DNA of 64,000 nt, taken from contig NZ_JAEK01000016.1 in the NCBI RefSeq assembly GCF_000518865.1, positions 29,223-93,222 on the forward strand, in the 5' to 3' direction. Shown piece by piece: positions 9,200 through 16,734 of this stretch. The stretch comes from Bacillus sp. J37 (GTDB taxonomy: Bacteria > Bacillota > Bacilli > Bacillales > Bacillaceae). The position numbers and the translations under genes were made by a program. Each line of letters opens with the position of its first letter. Positions within the stretch are counted from its first letter, which is position 1. The notes beneath the pieces were generated by a model. That model searched no databases, was not told where the DNA came from, and was given only the letters and a program-made list of their open reading frames with translations.

Positions 9200-9328
9200 A
9201 TGGGTACAGTAATTTGCCAAAATTGTAATTCAACGATCGATCACTTTGAAAATGAAAAGGTAACTGTTCTTTATTCTAAGTGTGAATGCTGTGACAACGC
9301 TAAAAAGATTGATCGTACAAAAAAATAA
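9200..9328 (+). CDS. sr1P: small protein SR1P (GapA-binding peptide family)
   Basis: A 42-residue protein starting MGTVICQNCNSTIDHFENEK with five cysteines (C6, C9, C28, C30, C31). Start, length, CxxC pair and the following KVTVLYSKC segment match the SR1P family. In B. subtilis that peptide is translated from the dual-function RNA SR1 and binds GapA. The ATG follows GGGGGAGAAGAACAG. The transcript begins at a GntR-controlled promoter (9097-9152) and runs toward rpiB, with no clear terminator between. Family identity is from recognition; function here is inferred. Confidence 0.82.
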   Translation: MGTVICQNCNSTIDHFENEKVTVLYSKCECCDNAKKIDRTKK

Positions 9329-9435
9329 TTTTATATTCGTTCTTTTTGGAATCAAATGAAAAGGTTTTCAGTTTAATAACGTATAACTTAGTAATAAAAT
9401 CAAAGTTATGGATATACACGAGTAGGAGGGAAAAA

Positions 9436-9885
9436 ATGAAAGTAGCTATTGCATCAGATCATGGTGGTATAACCATCCGCAAAGAAATTATCTCTTTGCT
9501 TGAGGAAATGAATGTAGATTATATTGACTTAGGGTGTGAATGCCAATCCTCAGTAGATTACCCTGATTATGCTGTCCCAGTAGCAGAAATGGTAGCAAAA
9601 GGTGAGGTAGAAAGAGGCATATTAGTGTGTGGCACTGGTATAGGAATGAGTATTGCTGCTAATAAGGTAAAGGGAATTCGTTGTGCACTTGTTCACGATA
9701 CCTTCAGTGCTAAAGCAACAAGGGAACATAATAACTCGAATATTCTAGCTATGGGAGAGCGTGTCATTGGTCCAGGATTAGCTCGTGATATTACAAAAAT
9801 ATGGTTAACTACCTCCTTCGAAGAGGGCGAAAGACATGAAAATCGTATTAGAAAGGTAACAGAACTTGAAATGCAATATAGATAA
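9436..9885 (+). CDS. rpiB: RpiB/LacA/LacB-family sugar-phosphate isomerase
   Basis: A 149-residue RpiB-family protein, the usual length. It has IASDHGG at the N-terminus, SVDYPDYA, and the active-site GILVCGTGIGMSIAANK (Cys near residue 66). The family isomerises aldose and ketose phosphates and related 4-6 carbon compounds. The ATG at 9436 follows AGGAGGGAAAAA; upstream in-frame codons lack a site. Lying in the transketolase regulon, it could isomerise a tetrose or pentose intermediate. It may not be the housekeeping ribose-5-phosphate isomerase. A strong terminator follows. Confidence 0.9.
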   Translation: MKVAIASDHGGITIRKEIISLLEEMNVDYIDLGCECQSSVDYPDYAVPVAEMVAKGEVERGILVCGTGIGMSIAANKVKGIRCALVHDTFSAKATREHNNSNILAMGERVIGPGLARDITKIWLTTSFEEGERHENRIRKVTELEMQYR

Positions 9886-9893
9886 TGTTATAT

Positions 9894-9924
9894 GAGAGTG
9901 ATGGTCTGCCCATCACTCTCTTTT
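9894..9924 (+). terminator. terminator after rpiB
   Basis: Stem GAGAGTGATGG/CCATCACTCTC with a short loop and TTTT, 8 nt after the stop. Confidence 0.85.
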
Positions 9925-10121
9925 AATGCTTTGGAAACTAGAGAAGTGGTACGAAGGGGACTTCTGGGTTACCCATAAAGAAATCAAACAGCAGCAATCA
10001 ACAAGAATAGCTTCGATATATGTTAAATTAATCCTGTATTAGTGTTGCTCTTTAAAAGAGAAAAGCTTATAATTAAATGTGTTTTAGTAACGTTTACACG
10101 TAAGAATACATATTGAGAGAA

Positions 10122-10829
10122 GTGATTAAAATTAGCTTTAATCGAGTATCCAGTGAAAAATTATATATACAAATTTATAATCAAATTCTTTCAGAAATCC
10201 AATCAGGATCTTTCAATATAGGTGATAAATTACCTGCAGAACGAGAGCTTTGCGAACAGTTTGGAGTTAGTCGTGCTCCGATTAGACAAGCATTAAGTGC
10301 TCTTGAGTTGAATGGTATCATTTACTCTCGTCAAGGAGAAGGTGTGTATGTTAAAAATACACAAATATTAAATCATTCTGATTCAGCTTTTATATTGGAT
10401 TCAACCTCACCAGAAGACATTGTAGAAGCAAGAATGAATATTGAGCCGGTTATTATTAAATATGCTGCACTAAGAGCAACTGACGAGGATATTGAGGAAC
10501 TTCGCTCAACTATTCAAAAAATGGAGGAAGAAACAAAGTCTGGCATATACGTCCCGGATACTGATGAAGCCCTTCATAAAGGAATAGCAAAGGCTTCTCA
10601 TAATGACTTATTTATTAAAATTATGGCTGCAATTAGTAATGCAATGAAACAGCAGGAAATGTGGAAGCTCATTAGAGATCGGACATTTACTCGTCCAGAT
10701 TATCGAGACGTTAACTTTGAAGAGCATAAAATGCTTATTAAAGCCATCGAAGAGCATGATGAATTGAAAGCTGTGGAACTAATGACGACTCATATGCAGA
10801 ACCTCTATGATCGATATTGGAAAGATTAA
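10122..10829 (+). CDS. GntR-family regulator, FadR/FCD type (copy 2)
   Basis: A 235-residue close paralogue of the gene at 8284. The winged-helix domain (KLPAERELCEQFGVSRAPIR) and the FCD pattern (DEALHKGIAKASHN, EHKMLIKAI, TTHMQNLYDRY) are intact. I choose the GTG at 10122, aligned with the paralogue's start; a TTG nine bases earlier is possible. The recognition helices are almost the same, so both may bind the same operators and differ in ligand, or one may be a recent duplicate. It is monocistronic between two terminators. Confidence 0.9.
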   Translation: MIKISFNRVSSEKLYIQIYNQILSEIQSGSFNIGDKLPAERELCEQFGVSRAPIRQALSALELNGIIYSRQGEGVYVKNTQILNHSDSAFILDSTSPEDIVEARMNIEPVIIKYAALRATDEDIEELRSTIQKMEEETKSGIYVPDTDEALHKGIAKASHNDLFIKIMAAISNAMKQQEMWKLIRDRTFTRPDYRDVNFEEHKMLIKAIEEHDELKAVELMTTHMQNLYDRYWKD

Positions 10830-10858
10830 TTGTAAAAGAACGGTTATAATAAATGCTT

Positions 10859-10902
10859 AAAGGACTTTATCAAGGTTTCCATTCTTGATAAAGTCCTTTT
10901 TA
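10859..10902 (+). terminator. terminator after second GntR gene
   Basis: Perfect stem AAAGGACTTTATCAAG/CTTGATAAAGTCCTTT followed by TTTTATATTTT. Confidence 0.9.
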
Positions 10903-10954
10903 TATTTTGGTATAAAAAAGCAACGGAAGGTTCTGAATATTCTTTTGATTTACA

Positions 10955-11012
10955 TTGACATTTAGGTCAAGGGTAGATATACTGTGATTATAAGTTAACT
11001 TAGCATACAAGT
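10955..11012 (+). promoter_or_regulatory. promoter plus GntR operator for dehydrogenase-TRAP operon 2
   Basis: TTGACA (10955-10960), 17 nt, TATACT (10978-10983), then the operator ACTTAGCATACAAGT (10998-11012), starting 15 nt after the last -10 base, with GTTAACTT/AAGTTAAC outer arms. The sequence after the operator (AACAAGATTATAAGAT) resembles that after the last operator of the transketolase promoter. Confidence 0.85.
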
Positions 11013-11052
11013 TAACAAGATTATAAGATGACAATATTGTTTTTTTAATTTT

Positions 11053-11066
11053 TGTAATCGCTAACA
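11053..11066 (+). promoter_or_regulatory. cre-like CcpA site 1 in leader of dehydrogenase operon
   Basis: TGTAATCGCTAACA fits the catabolite-responsive element consensus (TGWAANCGNTNWCA). It lies about 60 nt downstream of the likely transcription start, a roadblock-type position. Confidence 0.7.
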
Positions 11067-11196
11067 AAATAGTCTCCAGTTACCTTTTTGAGTTGAAAAC
11101 ATCAGAAGTTCTTAGTAGATTTCGCTTATTGTGTATGGCTTCTGCTGTATGTTACATCCTGTTCTACTCATTAAGGTTATGTTTTATCTTTTAAAA

Positions 11197-11210
11197 TGTA
11201 AGCGATTACT
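11197..11210 (+). promoter_or_regulatory. cre-like CcpA site 2 in leader of dehydrogenase operon
   Basis: TGTAAGCGATTACT matches the cre consensus except for the last base. It lies about 45 nt before the dehydrogenase start. The rest of the 240-nt leader holds no gene. Confidence 0.6.
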
Positions 11211-11254
11211 TGTCTGCGTTGTTCTCATGAAAAATAGCTTAAGGGGGAATGGCT

Positions 11255-12280
11255 TTGAAAGCAGCATTATTTGATAGGGTTGAACATTTTACGGTCATTG
11301 GAAAAGAGGTGCCAAAAATAAAGGGGAATGATGTGTTAATTAGAGTGATAAGTGCCGGGATATGTGGTTCTGATATTCATGCATATTTGGGAAAACATCC
11401 TTTTCGGCATCCACCAAGCATTTTAGGACATGAAGTAGTCGGCAAAATAATAGAGGTGGGGAATAGTGTCTTAACGTTTGAAGAAGGAGATATGGTCACG
11501 ATTGAACCGCAGATTGGATGTGGGAATTGCAATTCTTGTATAAAAGGGGACTACAATCTTTGCGAAGAAAAAGTTGTACTCGGAACAACCGAGTGGGATG
11601 GGGGGTTCGCAGAATATGTAGTAGCTAAAGAGAAGAGTGTTTACAAACTTCCGAAAACGCTAACGCCAGATTTAGCTGTCCTTACAGAACCTCTTGCAGT
11701 AGGTGTTCATGCTGTAAATATTGCCGAAGTAAAACAGGGAGATAAAGTAGCCATACTTGGTTCAGGACCTATAGGACTTGTTACGGCAGTTGCTGCTCAT
11801 GCCAAAGGGGCTGAAACGATATGTCTGACAGATGCCATCGATAAAAATTTAGAAATAGGAAAAAAATTATGTGCAACGGATGTTGTGAATGTAAGGTATC
11901 AATCCTTAAAAGAATATGCTGCTGCTCATATTGGTCAATTTGATCATGTTTTTCTTACAGCGAGTTATGAAACGATAGTAGATGATGCTTTGAATGTGTT
12001 GAAAAGAAAAGGAAAAATCATTTCTATTGCCTTATTCGAAGAACAAATTTCGATTGATTTAAATAGATTGATGATTTCAGAGATTCAGATATATGGATCT
12101 TCAATGTATGTAAAAGAAGACTTTGATATGGCAATTGATATTTTAGCGAGTCGTAAGTATAAGCTTGAATCATTAATTACCCATAGGTATCACTTTGACC
12201 AGATAAATGAGGCGATGGAAGTAGCCTTAACAAAAAATGGTTCTCCAATAAAAGTGGTTGTTGATATGATGAAAATTTAG
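11255..12280 (+). CDS. zinc-dependent alcohol (sugar/polyol) dehydrogenase, MDR family
   Basis: A medium-chain dehydrogenase of 341 residues. Catalytic-zinc residues are seen in ICGSD and GHEVVG, the structural-zinc cysteines in CGNCNSCIKGDYNLC, and the Rossmann motif in AILGSGPIGLVTA. It resembles the sorbitol/threonine/galactitol dehydrogenase group. I prefer the TTG at 11255: the AAGGGGGAA site is 7 nt before it but touches the ATG at 11249, and many relatives start MKAAL. It leads an operon with the second TRAP transporter, so it probably oxidises the imported compound or a downstream alcohol. Confidence 0.88.
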   Translation: MKAALFDRVEHFTVIGKEVPKIKGNDVLIRVISAGICGSDIHAYLGKHPFRHPPSILGHEVVGKIIEVGNSVLTFEEGDMVTIEPQIGCGNCNSCIKGDYNLCEEKVVLGTTEWDGGFAEYVVAKEKSVYKLPKTLTPDLAVLTEPLAVGVHAVNIAEVKQGDKVAILGSGPIGLVTAVAAHAKGAETICLTDAIDKNLEIGKKLCATDVVNVRYQSLKEYAAAHIGQFDHVFLTASYETIVDDALNVLKRKGKIISIALFEEQISIDLNRLMISEIQIYGSSMYVKEDFDMAIDILASRKYKLESLITHRYHFDQINEAMEVALTKNGSPIKVVVDMMKI

Positions 12281-12361
12281 TCTCTACTTTCTTTGTTAAA
12301 AGATAGGTGCGTTTTAAAAAAATGCCTATTAAAAATATATATACGATTATAAGGGGGAGTA

Positions 12362-13375
12362 ATGATGAGAAAAACAGCTTTATCATTTATGTTAGTAATT
12401 TTAGTGGTCTTTTTAGCTGCTTGTGGTGGAAAAGAAACATCTAGTGATAGTAAAAAAAGTAATGACAATGGGGACAAAATTACGATTAAATTTGCACATA
12501 GTGCCGTCGAATCAAACTCAAGACATGAGGCTGCTTTGAAATTTAAATCTTTAGTAGAAGAGAAGTCCAATAATCAAATAACAGTTGAAGTTTTCCCAAA
12601 TGAGGTTTTAGGTAGTGAGCCGCAAATGGTTGAAGGTGTTTCATTTAACGATATTCAAATGGTAGCTGCTAGTACGTTTGCACAATATGAACCAAAGGTA
12701 GATGTTTTTGGGTTACCTTTCTTATTTGAGACAAATGAACAGGCATGGGAAGCATTAGACGGCCCAATTGGTGAGGAAGTATTTTCAGGATTACTTGATG
12801 ACAACTTACGTGTGCTGGGACATTTCGAAAACGGATTCAGACATGTTACGAATAATTCAAAACCAATTGAAAAAGTTGAAGATTTAAAAGGATTAAAGAT
12901 TCGCACGCCTGAAATGCCTATATTAGTAAGCATCTTTGAATCGCTTGGATCAAACCCTACCCCAATGGCATTTGGAGAACTCTATATGGCCTTACAACAA
13001 GGTACGGTGGATGGACAGGAAAATCCGATCTCAAATATCCATGCAACGAAGTTCTATGAAGTTCAAAAATATCTAAGTTTAACAAGTCATTCATATAGCC
13101 CAACTACTGTCGCAATAAGTGATGAATTTTGGCAAACGTTAACATCCGAACAGCAGGAAATCGTTCAATCAAGTTTAAAAGAAGCTTCAACATTTCATAG
13201 AGACTTAGTTATGAAGGATGAAGAAACTCTTTTAAAAGAGCTGGAAAAAGAGGGAATGAAAGTGAATAAACCTGATATCGCATCTTTTAGAGAAGCTTCC
13301 AAATCTGTCTATGAAGAATATGAAGATACTTATGGTAAAGACCTTATCGACCGTATCCTAAAGGCTCAAGAGTAA
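12362..13375 (+). CDS. dctP: TRAP transporter substrate-binding lipoprotein DctP (copy 2)
   Basis: A 337-residue DctP receptor. The signal peptide ends in the lipobox LAAC followed by GGKET, so it is a lipoprotein. The DctP core shows LKIRTPEMPILV, FGELYMALQQGTVDGQENP and EFWQTLTSEQQ. It is clearly paralogous to the gene at 2576. ATG-ATG lies behind GGGGGAG; the second ATG (12365) is equally possible. It is in an operon with the dehydrogenase and dctQM. Similar substrate-contact regions in the two copies suggest related ligands. Confidence 0.93.
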   Translation: MMRKTALSFMLVILVVFLAACGGKETSSDSKKSNDNGDKITIKFAHSAVESNSRHEAALKFKSLVEEKSNNQITVEVFPNEVLGSEPQMVEGVSFNDIQMVAASTFAQYEPKVDVFGLPFLFETNEQAWEALDGPIGEEVFSGLLDDNLRVLGHFENGFRHVTNNSKPIEKVEDLKGLKIRTPEMPILVSIFESLGSNPTPMAFGELYMALQQGTVDGQENPISNIHATKFYEVQKYLSLTSHSYSPTTVAISDEFWQTLTSEQQEIVQSSLKEASTFHRDLVMKDEETLLKELEKEGMKVNKPDIASFREASKSVYEEYEDTYGKDLIDRILKAQE

Positions 13376-13384
13376 AAAGGTGAG

Positions 13385-13432
13385 AAAAGCAGAATCTATC
13401 CGAATGGTTATCTTCAGTGGATTCTGCTTTTT
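13385..13432 (+). terminator. intercistronic hairpin between dctP2 and dctQ2
   Basis: A perfect 12-bp stem AAAAGCAGAATC (13385-13396) with GATTCTGCTTTT (13420-13431) and a 23-nt loop, ending in T residues only 18 nt before the dctQ start. It probably ends or stabilises part of the transcript so that the binding protein is made in excess over the permease. Confidence 0.6.
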
Positions 13433-13449
13433 ATAAAGGGGGTAAATTT

Positions 13450-13923
13450 ATGTCGGTTATAAAATGGTTAGATGAGAATATAGAGGGCTTCTTACTTATT
13501 TTACTTAGTATCCTAACAGTAGTAGTCGTTTTTATCCAAGTGTTTATGAGGTATGTATTAAGTGCCTCTCTTGTTTGGTCAGAGGAATTAGCCAGGTATG
13601 CTTTTATATGGATGATTTATATTGGGGTAAGTTATGGAGTAAAACGGCAAGCACATATAAGCGTTGACGCATTGGCAATGCTGTTTAAAAGGAAAGGTAA
13701 GTTTTTGTTAGCCATGTGCGCAAATTTAGCATTTTTAGCATTTGCTGTTATTCTCATATACTTCAGTTTTGAAGTCGTCATTCAAGTTACACGTACTTCA
13801 CCGGCTTTAAATATACCTATGCAATGGGTGTATGCAGCTCCAATGGTTGGATTATTATTAACGGCTATTCGAATCATTCAAAGAATGAAAATTCAATTTG
13901 ATCTATTTAGATCTGGGGAGTAG
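13450..13923 (+). CDS. dctQ: TRAP transporter small permease DctQ (copy 2)
   Basis: A 157-residue DctQ protein with four hydrophobic segments and the motif QVFMRYVLSASLVWSEELAR. I use the ATG at 13450 behind AAAGGGGGTAAATTT; the upstream in-frame extension lies in the hairpin region. It pairs with the DctM gene that follows 9 nt later and parallels the gene at 3614. Confidence 0.92.
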   Translation: MSVIKWLDENIEGFLLILLSILTVVVVFIQVFMRYVLSASLVWSEELARYAFIWMIYIGVSYGVKRQAHISVDALAMLFKRKGKFLLAMCANLAFLAFAVILIYFSFEVVIQVTRTSPALNIPMQWVYAAPMVGLLLTAIRIIQRMKIQFDLFRSGE

Positions 13924-13932
13924 GTGATAAGT

Positions 13933-15213
13933 ATGACAGCACTTGTATTATTTGGTAGTTTCGTATTCTTTTTACTTTTAACTGTTCCTATCGGTATATC
14001 TCTGGGATTAGCTTCTCTTGTCACAATTTTGTATGCAGATGTCACATCAGTTGAATATCTCGCACAAAGTCTTGTTCAATCTACTGATTCATTTCCTTTA
14101 ATGGCAGTTCCTTTCTTCATTTTAGCAGGAGAGATTATGGGGAAAGGTGGAATATCAGAGCGTCTTTTTAAGCTGGCTAATGTTTTTGTTGGTAATTTTA
14201 CAGGTGGTTTCGCAATGGCGGCGGTACTGACTTGTATGTTTTTTGCAGCGATTTCCGGATCTGGTCCTGCAACAGTTGCAGCAGTTGGAGGGATTATGAT
14301 TCCAGCAATGGTTGGATATGGCTATGATAAAAAATTTGCTACCGCAGTTGTCGTAGCTGCCGGTGCACTAGGTATTATCATTCCACCAAGTATCCCTATG
14401 GTTATATACGGTGTATCTGGAAGTGTATCAATTGGTGATATGTTTATTGCCGGTATTATACCTGGAGTACTAATTGGTGTCGTAATGATGGCATGGAGTT
14501 ATATTTACTCGAAAAAGAATAACTATAAAGGAAATGGTGAAAAGTTTACATTTAAAAGAGCGCTATCCGGGATTAATGAGGCGAAGTGGGCCATATTTAT
14601 TCCTATCCTTATCTTAGGAGGCATATATGGAGGTATCTTTACACCAACAGAGGCGGCTGTAGTTGCTGTTGTATACGCGGCAATTATTAGTATTTTTGTT
14701 TATAAAGAGCTGACATTTAAAACATTTCCTAAAGTATTAAAGGATGCAGCATTAACATCTGCAACAATATTAATTATTATTGGGACGGCAAATGCATTTG
14801 GAAGAATTTTAACGATGGAACAAATTCCTAGATTGGTAGCTGATTCATTGTTAAGTGTATCGTCTAATCCTCTTGTCATATTATTGCTTATTAATCTCTT
14901 GCTATTATTTGTTGGAATGTTTATGGATACTGTAGCAGCAATCATTATATTAGTTCCAATCTTATTGCCTATTGCCATTAATATTGGAATCGACCCAATT
15001 CAGTTTGGAATTATCATGATTGTAAACTTGGCAATTGGTTTTATCACTCCACCAGTAGGTGTAAATCTATTTGTTGGGTCTGGAATATCGGGGTTATCAA
15101 TCGAGTCTCTTGCTAAAGCTACGGTTCCATTTTTTATTGCGATGATTTTAAGTTTAACGGTTATTACAGTCATTCCTGAAGTGTCTCTGTTCTTGGTTGA
15201 GTTTTTTAAATAA
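13933..15213 (+). CDS. dctM: TRAP transporter large permease DctM (copy 2)
   Basis: A DctM protein of 426 residues with the conserved AAISGSGPATVAAVGGIMIP stretch, PPSIPMVIYGVSG and FITPPVGVNLFVGSG. The start is ATG at 13933 behind AGGTGATAAGT; a GTG three codons earlier sits inside that site. It closely parallels the copy at 4138. No clear terminator follows; the tpx promoter begins 20 nt later. Confidence 0.93.
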   Translation: MTALVLFGSFVFFLLLTVPIGISLGLASLVTILYADVTSVEYLAQSLVQSTDSFPLMAVPFFILAGEIMGKGGISERLFKLANVFVGNFTGGFAMAAVLTCMFFAAISGSGPATVAAVGGIMIPAMVGYGYDKKFATAVVVAAGALGIIIPPSIPMVIYGVSGSVSIGDMFIAGIIPGVLIGVVMMAWSYIYSKKNNYKGNGEKFTFKRALSGINEAKWAIFIPILILGGIYGGIFTPTEAAVVAVVYAAIISIFVYKELTFKTFPKVLKDAALTSATILIIIGTANAFGRILTMEQIPRLVADSLLSVSSNPLVILLLINLLLLFVGMFMDTVAAIIILVPILLPIAINIGIDPIQFGIIMIVNLAIGFITPPVGVNLFVGSGISGLSIESLAKATVPFFIAMILSLTVITVIPEVSLFLVEFFK

Positions 15214-15234
15214 AAAGAAATGAGACTATGGATG

Positions 15235-15292
15235 TTGACAAGGACAATATGGAAAAGTAAACTTTAGTTATTGGATTACTTAGTATACAAGA
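15235..15292 (+). promoter_or_regulatory. promoter plus GntR operator for tpx
   Basis: TTGACA (15235-15240), 17 nt, TAAACT (15258-15263), then ACTTAGTATACAAGA at 15278-15292, starting 15 nt after the last -10 base. Architecture and operator match the five other sites, so tpx appears to belong to the same regulon. Confidence 0.75.
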
Positions 15293-15377
15293 ATACAAAC
15301 GAGTTAGGTTGATAGTTAATTTGTTTGTATTCATTAGATAAGTGTATCCAATGTTTAGACATAAAGGAGGAATTGGT

Positions 15378-15878
15378 ATGGCTTCAGTTACATTTTTAAA
15401 TGACCCTGTTACATTAGTAGGAAAAGAAATAAAAGTCGGAGACACTGCACCTGATTTTGTAGTACTTGATAATGATTTATCACCGGTAAGACTTGAGGAT
15501 TCTGAAGGAAAGGTACGCTTAATTTCAGTGGTACCTTCACTTGACACTGGGGTTTGTGATGCACAAACTCGTCGTTTCAATGAAGATGCTTCTAGTGTAA
15601 GCGGTGTAGAAGTGTTAACAATCAGCGTTGATTTACCATTTGCACAAAAAAGATGGTGTGGATCAAAAGGGCTTGAAAATGTTAAAACGCTTTCTGATCA
15701 CCGTAATCTTTCATTTGGTGAAGCGTATGGCGTTCATATTAAAGAATTACGTCTTTTAGCAAGAGCCGTTTTTGTTATTGATTCAAGTGATAAGGTTACA
15801 TATGTTGAATATGTAAACGAAGTTTCAAATCATCCTAATTATGAGGCAGCAATTGAAGCTGTTAAAGCAGCACGATAA
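15378..15878 (+). CDS. tpx: thiol peroxidase Tpx (atypical 2-Cys peroxiredoxin)
   Basis: A 166-residue peroxiredoxin of normal Tpx length. The peroxidatic Cys is in [14 protein letters not shown] (about residue 60) and the resolving Cys in KRWCGSKG (about residue 94). It reduces hydroperoxides using thioredoxin. The ATG at 15378 follows AAGGAGGAATTGGT. It is a single-gene unit between a GntR-type operator and a terminator, an unexpected context for a stress enzyme. Confidence 0.93.
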   Translation: MASVTFLNDPVTLVGKEIKVGDTAPDFVVLDNDLSPVRLEDSEGKVRLISVVPSLDTGVCDAQTRRFNEDASSVSGVEVLTISVDLPFAQKRWCGSKGLENVKTLSDHRNLSFGEAYGVHIKELRLLARAVFVIDSSDKVTYVEYVNEVSNHPNYEAAIEAVKAAR

Positions 15879-15900
15879 GAAAAAATAATATTACTATAGA

Positions 15901-15935
15901 AAAGGAGGGTTCTTTGAGTTAGAGCCTTCCTTTTT
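15901..15935 (+). terminator. terminator after tpx
   Basis: Stem AAAGGAGGGTTCT/AGAGCCTTCCTTT with G-U pairs, followed by TT. Confidence 0.8.
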
Positions 15936-16006
15936 GTTATCGGTATTTTTATCAAAAGGTTGATCACATACTTTCAAATTGCACATTTTCTCTAGAAAAA
16001 TTTTGT

Positions 16007-16100
16007 TTAAACCTCTGTACTTACATGCAAAAAGGTATCTAATGTGACTCGAACACGGTGATGTCCTAGTACAGCTTTTGAATTTCACCTAATGCCATTT
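16007..16100 (-). pseudogene. relic of a tyrosine recombinase (integrase) C-terminus
   Basis: On the minus strand one frame reads VLGHHRVRVTLDTFLHV ending at a TAA (16007-16009). This is the typical LGH...T.D.Y.HV end of phage-type tyrosine recombinases, although the usual catalytic Tyr position is Phe here. The preceding GEIQKL lies in another frame, so at least one frameshift separates the parts. Nothing further upstream is readable. It is a decayed fragment, not a functional gene. Confidence 0.6.
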
Positions 16101-16734
16101 ATGTTGGCATGTATATATTTTAATTTCTAAACGCTACTTTAGCTTTGTATACAGAAGAAAGTTCTGTTACTACTTTAATAACACTTAATGGATCCAACTC
16201 CTCTTAACTTATCCAAAAAACAAAAAGACGGCTACTTTATCATAAGAATATAGTTTTCCCACTAGTTGAGAAAAACAATAAGTCCCCCCAGTACTGTCCC
16301 ATTGTAATACTGAATTTGCCTCTATTTTTAATACTAAAAACTTTTATCTATGGGTATAATCTTGCTGTCTCATTTTCACGACTTTCCATTTTATTTTCCG
16401 AATGACCTTTTCTCTCCGTTTAAAACACCTCTATGTAATCGTGATAGATTTAAACTATTTCGGAAGTGTTACTTCCTTGTCTCAAATATCTGGGTCTCTC
16501 CACAACAATAAATTACAGTGGATCTGGAAGTGTACAAACATTGGTAGACGATCAGTAGAATAGAGTTTAACAGTATAGTTGGGACTAGGGACACGCTTTT
16601 CACCTTTGAAAATTCAAATGATTCCAATTTATGGAATTATTGGATAAAATGCTTGGATTTCCCCTGTATAATGAGTAATAATGTAAAGAATGATGAAATT
16701 TCTAATAAATTTATGTCGAAAGGGATGAATAAAA
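16101..16734. other. degenerate non-coding stretch
   Basis: More than 600 bp without a supported gene, between the integrase relic and the Dabb gene. No long frame has a start with a ribosome binding site. Together with the relic it looks like the remains of an old mobile element or decayed genes, but no terminal repeats were recognised. Confidence 0.5.

Noticed and set aside
9346..9435. Upstream extension of rpiB by 30 codons
   Set aside because: The extended start has no ribosome binding site and the ATG at 9436 has an excellent one and gives the family length.
15894..16088. 64-residue minus-strand frame after tpx
   Set aside because: It runs across the tpx terminator and covers the integrase relic in a different frame. 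No start context or family support.
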